Below, piece by piece: positions 58,362 through 64,000 of a stretch of DNA of 64,000 nt. Below the pieces are notes generated by a model, which was given only the letters and a program-made list of their open reading frames with translations, did not search any database and was not told where the DNA came from. The translations under genes and the position numbers were made by a program. Position 1 is the first letter of the stretch. Every line of letters begins with the position of its first letter. This DNA is from Pseudisothecium myosuroides (Eukaryota > Streptophyta > Bryopsida > Hypnales > Lembophyllaceae): contig OX637295.1 in the NCBI GenBank assembly GCA_951799445.1, forward strand, positions 19,902,001 through 19,966,000, in the 5' to 3' direction.

Positions 58362-59139
58362 TTAAAATCCTAGAGTCCTAAGGTCGTTTTCTTCGTCAAA
58401 AACCACTTGAAACTGCCACTTCTGCTGCATTCATCCTTGAAAACAAAAAATAAATTAGAATCTAATCATAGGATCTTGTACTTCACTTGTCTTAGATCAT
58501 GTGCTAAAAATCCATGAAGTTTGATCATACAAATTGGAAGATATTAGCATCCAAAGTTGGAAAAAAAGTTTTTTTAGAACATTGTCCTTCAATTTCAAAT
58601 GATTTTGACTATCATTTGTGGAATTTTTTGTATTACAAAATTTGAATTTAAATTTCATTATGTTGAAGAATTGAGTTGAATGTCTAGGAAAAAAATTCAA
58701 AAAAGAAACACTTGATTTTCCTTGTTTAAAAAACTGTTAAGTAGAAGTAGGTCCAAGATTGAACAAAAAAACACAATAATTCCAATGGTGAGAATGTTAT
58801 AGCAAGAAAACGTAACCTTGTTAAAAAAAATCTGAACAAATACTCCATCACTATTCCAAATAGAATGAATCAGAGCTTCACATGTACACAAAATATAGTA
58901 TTTGAGGGGGAAAAAAATTAAAATTTTATTTTGACCTTTTGTGATTTTTTTTGTATTGCCTACAAACTACCAGGGTGGTATAACTTTTGTGATTGAAAAA
59001 AATTATATTTCCCCAAAAGCTTATGTATTTTCCTATCATCATAAAAAGCTTTAAAAAATCAAAATGAAACTTGAGACCATAGGAGCCTATCTGAAATCCG
59101 TATTGTTCCACAAGAGGACACTTGGACTTTAGAGGTTAA
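58362..59139. mobile_element. TTAA-flanked MITE
   Basis: The left end TTAAAATCCTAGAGTCCTAA is decayed; the reverse-complemented right end is TTAACCTCTAAAGTCCAAGT. The interior 'GAATCTAATCATAGGATCTT' and 'AGTAGAAGTAGGTCCAA' matches 3348-4263. Confidence 0.75.
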
Positions 59140-59279
59140 GGAAGAGCATTCGCTTCAATTTTTTTAATGGTGTGTTTACTTTTAGAAGAGAATCAAGATG
59201 AACTCATGAATGGCCTATCACAAAATTTACCAAATGAGAAACTAAGAGTACGTCCAAGTAGTCATTATCAAATTAACCT

Positions 59280-59509
59280 TTAACCCTGTAAGGATGGATT
59301 GGTCACCGTAGAAATTGATTTTTTTAGAACAATGTGTATCATCTACTTTAAAAAAATCTAAAAGCACTCATTGGAGGTCAAACTACTTTGCAAGACTTCT
59401 CCTTTTTGTACAAAATTCCAAGGATGAACATATGCACTTCTATCTTCCATAGAAGGATTCTTTGTCATCCATCGAACTACTCTAGTCTGCAGAGTCCTTA
59501 TAAGGTTAA
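59280..59509. mobile_element. Short TTAA MITE, copy 2
   Basis: The left end is TTAACCCTGTAAGGATGGAT and the reverse-complemented right end is TTAACCTTATAAGGACTCTG. At 230 bp it is distinct inside from the 0.6-0.9-kb TTAA family but shares the TTAACC start and TTAA target. Confidence 0.65.
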
Positions 59510-61500
59510 AGGACATTTCATGTTTCTATTTGCTCAAACGTCATTAGTATTCTACATTAAAACACACCTTTCAAAAATTTGATATTTATTCACGGAGTAA
59601 TATATATCCAAAATTCAACTCATTTTTTTAGAATTAAACAAATCAAAAAATATATATAATATTTTAAAGTAATATATTTATCAAATTTGTAGAAATTTCA
59701 AAAATATTTAATATAGTATGAAAACTTTAGCAAAGTTGGAGATGATAATGATAAACATCATTGTGTAATTGATGTACTCCATGAGCTCACATAAAGAGAA
59801 ATTTGATAGAAATGTTCTAAAGTAGTGTATTTTAAGCTTTCAAGATGCTACTTGCAAAGTGTCATAGAAATTACATTTTTAATTAATTTAGAAAAAAAAT
59901 AAAAACGAATGAAAAGTAGATTATTGGAACTACACTTTATTAGTCAAGATCCAAGACATTTAAAACCAAGAACTTTATGGAATTTAGGTTTGATTCCTAA
60001 ACCATGTCCCTCGGGAAGGTTTGTCTTTGAAGGGTTAAGGCACAATTACCCATTTCCAAACTAACATCCTAAATCAATCTTGAAAATGTGAACATTTAGA
60101 TTTTCCATAATGTATAGGACATGTACATAAATGAAGAAAGTAGTTTAGGGTGCTTATAGTGCAAATCTCTCTTTGATAATTTATATCTTTCTTTTGATAA
60201 TTTGAAAATTCATTATTTCTTGTATAATTATCACCAATTGTATTTGCTTATATGCAAAAAATAATAATCTTAGACTCTAGTATCTTGAACGACACTATAT
60301 CACTTAAACTCATTAGAATTAGGTGCCTCTAATTTATATAGTGACTAGCAAGTTAACTAGTCAATGCTCACTCAAGCAAAGTAAAATCAATGACATTCAA
60401 TGTAAGCAATGTCCCTCACCACACTTGTGGTTCAACATATTATTTCTCACAAAGAGGCTCCACTTTCACGTCAACTATTCCATGAAGGCTTTTGAAACTT
60501 GCTATTAATGATGGCAAAACAATTGCAAGTACAAACAAAAATAACGTTCCTTGTTATATATAGTGTCTTAACATATTATTTTCCCAAATAAGGCTCAACT
60601 TTTGTGTAACCTAGTCCATGAAGGTTCACCTAGCCAAGCAACCATAACTAGAAATGGAAAATAACATCTTTTGCCATGTCCATGTTGTAACATATTATTG
60701 ACTTTAAATAGAGAAGGGGAGTTTTTTTTAAATTGACAAAGCTAGCTTACATGTGATTAAAGACTAGTTTTACAAAGACAAAGCCTATCATTGCGTAGCT
60801 CCTTGCTAGCCCTAGATCAAAGGAAAGGACTCGATATCAATGCTCTTGGTTAAACCATTCATCCACATTGTTGGTAAAAATATTGATATCTATGTTTTTT
60901 ATAAAATTTTAAAAATACCCTACGTTTGGGTCAATTTGTAAACAATTAAGAAAAATTTGAAGCATTTTGTAACTATATACAACACTATTACAATCTAAAA
61001 TAAATCTTTATAAATTACAAAAATCCACGAGCTTAACACAAGGTTGGACAACAACCTTTGAGCATACCATCAAATTACACCTTCAAGATACGGGCTCCTG
61101 CCCTCCACTCTTGGGTATAATTTGATAGTGCACCCTCAAGCTGATGACAGTGTTTTTTGTCATTTTGGAGAAGGAGCCAATTGTTTCTTCAATACTCATG
61201 TGATACTTGGGTGATACTTGGTGATATCTATATCAAAACTAGATGATACCTGGGTAAATTTTGGCTACTGGTTTTCAAATATAGTAAAAATCGGGCTATT
61301 TTTGACCCCCCCAAATGGAAAATTCCTTTTCAAAAAATAACCAACATCTTCAGGCTTTAGCCAATTGTGCTTTAAAGAAACACTGTCTGATGCCTAACCC
61401 AGTTCCTTATTTGTGTACAGGTAAGCTAGAGAAGAACCATTTCACAGTCAGCTGAAAGTGGAGAAGTTCGTTGTGGATGAATGAACTATAACTCCTTCAT
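59510..61500. other. AT-rich spacer upstream of RPS24, no gene seen
   Basis: No coding region or paired repeats are recognised. Composition becomes less AT-rich from about 61080 towards the RPS24 leader, so the last few hundred bases probably include its promoter. Confidence 0.4.
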
Positions 61501-61537
61501 CTATAGATACGTGGATGAACGTCTGTGTTCGTCGGTG

Positions 61538-61631
61538 AAAATTAGGGTTTGGGGCCGCCTAACAGCAACTCCATGCCCATCGTTCTCTCTCTTTCCTCTG
61601 CGTGCACCTTCTGCTTCTAAGGCCCGCAGCG
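61538..61631 (+). promoter_or_regulatory. RPS24 leader with telo-box and pyrimidine tract
   Basis: AAAATTAGGGTTT at 61538-61550 is a telo-box in reverse orientation, a motif known from promoters and leaders of plant ribosomal protein genes. A TCTCTCTCTTTCCTCTG tract at about 61583-61600 resembles the pyrimidine-rich start region typical of such genes. I see no clear TATA box, which is also usual for this class. The transcription start itself is not determined. Confidence 0.6.
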
Positions 61632-62779
61632 ATGGCGGAAAAGGCGTGCACCGTGCGTACCAGGAAGTTCATGACCAATCGGCTCTTGGCCCGCAAGCAA
61701 TTCGTAAGCATCGAATATCCGTTAGCATCGAATTGCAACTCCAATGGTTTTGTTAGTGTTGGTTTTTTTTAGGGTTTGGGGTTTTGGCTGGTGGCAGTTC
61801 TGACGATGAGACGGGTATCATTTGCAGGTCATCGACGTATTGCACCCGGGACGTGCGAATGTGTCTAAGGTGAGTTCATGCTTTTTGCGCCTGTTTTGGT
61901 AGAAGTTTTTAGGGTAAAGATTAGGGTGACATTATTAGGTTAAAGTTGGCTGAGGGTTCCAATTGGTTGCCGCAACAGGCTGAGCTGAAGGAGAAGTTGC
62001 AAAAGCTTTATGAGGTTCGGGATGGCCAGGCCATCTTCGTGTTCGGCTTCAGGACGCAATTCGGAGGCGGCAAGTCCACTGGCTTTGGCCTCATTTACGA
62101 TTCTGTGGACTCTGCGAAGAAATACGAGCCCAAGTATAGGCTTATCAGGGTGAGTTCTTGTGGTTATTGCTTTTAGGGTAGCCTTTGTCGTTTGCATTCT
62201 GGTTGCTTTTTCGATGGCAAATATTGGCTGTAGTTTGGTACCGACGCCTTGGTTTGGGGGTTTGGGGTTGCTGGTATGTGCAGAATGGACTGGCTACCAA
62301 GGTAGAGAAGTCCAGGAAGCAGATTAAGGAGCGCAAGAACCGTTCCAAGAAGATCAGGGGTGTGAAGAAGGTACGTTACTAGCGAAATGGAATGGCTTGA
62401 GGATTGGACATAGCCGTTGTTTTTCAGAGGTCGAAATTAGGTCTCATTTTTTAATCAGTGTTGAGTAGGTAATATCAGGACTTTTCCCTATTCAATTTTA
62501 TCAATTTTGTCACCAACACATGCAATGACCTTCACTGATTCAATTGATATTAAATTTAACCCTATTTCAATTATATTTTTCCCAGTATAATGTATCAATC
62601 TAGTCATTCTAAAACCATGGATCCTTGGTGTTTTTGGTGTCAAAGGGTTGGTGTTTGCAGTCTCTTCCATGCATGCAACAAGTACGAGCTTGTGTTTTCG
62701 ACTAGATTCTGACAATTTGCATGTCCTTGGCTTGCCCTTACAGGCGAAGGCCGCTGGAGATGGCAAGAAGAAGAAGTAA
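61632..62779 (+). CDS. RPS24: Cytosolic 40S ribosomal protein eS24 (RPS24), five coding exons
   Basis: Encodes eS24, a structural protein of the small cytosolic ribosomal subunit. Coding exons are 61632-61703, 61828-61869, 61979-62149, 62284-62370 and 62744-62779. All introns are GT-AG (124, 109, 134 and 373 bp), and every junction falls between codons. The spliced product is 135 residues, the usual length for plant eS24. It starts [17 protein letters not shown] and carries the family hallmarks [11 protein letters not shown] (exon 2), [18 protein letters not shown] (exon 3) and the basic [12 protein letters not shown] helix (exon 4). It ends in a short Lys-rich tail. The ATG lies just after a pyrimidine-rich leader and begins the conserved N-terminus. 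The frame is intact, so the gene looks functional. No other gene is close; a TTAA element starts about 610 bp downstream. Confidence 0.97.
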
Positions 62780-63392
62780 GCTTGGACTGTGCTTCTACAG
62801 GCAGGAAGTGTTCTTGTATGTGGTGGAGTGTCTGCAGCAATAGGGATGAAATTGGCCAAATGAATCCAGGATTTTGTTTAGCCAATTTTGTAGTTGCCAG
62901 TACTTGGACTCAGGCGAATTGACACGTCTGTTCTGGGTTTCATACCTGGTCCCACGGGAAATATTATTTTAATTATTGATCAGAAGCCTTCATGACTGCT
63001 GCGATATGGTGCGATTTTGTCTGGAACATTGTGTTTGAAATTCTTGGTACTAAAATGATGGTGACTTTTCGACAAACTTTTGCACATCTTTTCCGTCCGT
63101 GTCTCTCTTCGTTTTGTGTCTGGCGGAGCTTTAAGATTTAGAATTTTTATAAACCTGTGGAGTTTGGTATCTCTTCTAAGTGTGTAATGCTGCATTTGTA
63201 CACTGAGATCTCCGTAATGTCACACTTATTACTATCGCTTTCCTGTGTACCGGAATTTTATATTGTCATGGTCTGAACTCGTGTGATTGGATCTTGGGCT
63301 TATGGCATAAAAAGAGGACTCAGCATTTGGTACAATGGGGAGATATAACTTAGTATTGTCCTCTTTCTTTCAGAACATCAGAGTTTGCCCTT
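62780..63392 (+). other. RPS24 3' UTR and downstream spacer
   Basis: This stretch follows the TAA stop at 62777-62779. I see no second gene. It is less AT-rich than the neighbouring repeats, and the first few hundred bases are probably the RPS24 3' UTR. I found no canonical AATAAA close to the stop. It ends where the TTAA element at 63393 begins. Confidence 0.5.
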
Positions 63393-64000
63393 TTAACCCC
63401 TAAAATACCAAGGCATTTTCTGGCTCCAAAACCACTGAAAACTGCCATTTCTGCTGCAATCACTCCCTAAACCAAAAAATACTTTTTTTTTAGAATCTAA
63501 CCGTAGGATCTTGTACTTCACTTAACAAATCATGTGGTAAAAATTTCATGAAGTTTGACCGTACGGATTGGAAAATATTAGCATTTGAAGTTGGAAAAAA
63601 AAGTTTTTTTGAACTGTTTCCTGCAATTTCAGATGACTTTGACGGCCATTTGTGGACTTATTTTGCACTACACAACATAAAGTTAAAATTTTTTATGCTG
63701 AACATTTGAGTTGAGAGTTGGGGGAAAAAATTTCAGCATATCAAAACTTGATTTTCACATATAAAAAAATTGTTAAGTAGAAGTAGGTCCAAAATTGATC
63801 AAAACACTAAATTGTTAATAGCTCTTAGATGGAATTCAAACACCATAATCCCAACGGTGGGATTGTTCTTGCAAACAAACTTGACCTTATCAAAAAAAAA
63901 AATTGAAAAAATTTGAAAATTGCATTTTAAAGTGAATTCTATAAGTTGTTTTTTGAAGAAGATGCTTAAATTGCCCGAAAAACAAGATTGTCCATAACTT
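63393..64000. mobile_element. TTAA-flanked MITE, cut by window end
   Basis: It starts TTAACCCCTAAAATACCAAG and follows 3348-4263 closely throughout ('CTCCAAAACCACTGAAAACT', 'GAATCTAACCGTAGGATCTT'). The right end lies beyond the window. Confidence 0.8.

Noticed and set aside
61559..62859. Minus-strand frames across RPS24 (61559-61744, 61940-62197, 62488-62859)
   Set aside because: They are antisense shadows of the RPS24 exons and introns, which are fully accounted for on the plus strand.
1..64000. tRNA, rRNA or snoRNA genes
   Set aside because: I looked for T-loop motifs such as GGTTCGAATCC with matching acceptor stems and found none I could support; a covariance-model scan would settle it.

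Overview
This is a gene-poor, AT-rich stretch of a nuclear plant genome. The evidence is a spliced cytosolic ribosomal protein eS24 gene of plant type with a telo-box (AAATTAGGGTTT) in its leader, spliceosomal introns, plant-type PIF/Harbinger and L1-like LINE remnants, a pogo-like transposon, and CACTA- and Stowaway-like MITEs. I cannot fix the species. A non-flowering land plant (bryophyte or lycophyte) is a guess from the eS24 sequence and the unusual transposon mix.

Layout. 1-7.1 kb: AT-rich sequence with TTAA- and TA-flanked elements, including two copies in opposite orientation. 7.1-8.8 kb: a likely three-exon minus-strand gene for a 139-residue protein I do not recognise, followed by a 431-bp tandem duplication (9.2-10.1 kb) and a ~270-bp tandem array (10.4-12.2 kb) split by a TTAA element. 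12.2-15.5 kb: nothing recognisable. 15.5-17.4 kb: a nest of MITEs. 20.4-28 kb: dense MITE territory, including three large foldback elements joined end to end. 28.5-33.6 kb: a MITE, a ~1-kb duplication, a decayed PIF/Harbinger transposase and a Harbinger-like non-autonomous element. 34.7-38.8 kb: LTR-retrotransposon-like sequence with a TATA box. 39.9-48.5 kb: an interval bounded by inverted 15-bp ends and TA, holding a LINE, two perfect 150-bp CACTA-type hairpins, a gag-like remnant and TTAA elements. 49.2-53.9 kb: a 4.7-kb pogo-like transposon with TIRs and a long transposase ORF. 54-61 kb: nested TTAA elements and other repeats. 61.6-62.8 kb: the RPS24 gene. The window ends inside another TTAA element.

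Only two host genes can be supported: RPS24 and the unrecognised minus-strand gene. The rest is mostly layered transposon insertion. Three terminal-repeat groups dominate. (i) Ends beginning TAAGGTA, shared with the pogo-like element whose transposase is here. (ii) Ends beginning TACAGT, of Tc1/mariner style. (iii) TTAA-flanked ends beginning CCCCTAAAGG, which resemble piggyBac. Several insertions are nested in sequence that also exists elsewhere in the window without the insert, so target duplications can be read directly. The most interesting points are the TTAA family, the chained foldback elements, and the pogo-like transposase, which has Asn in place of the first catalytic Asp and an open frame continuing 264 codons past its stop.
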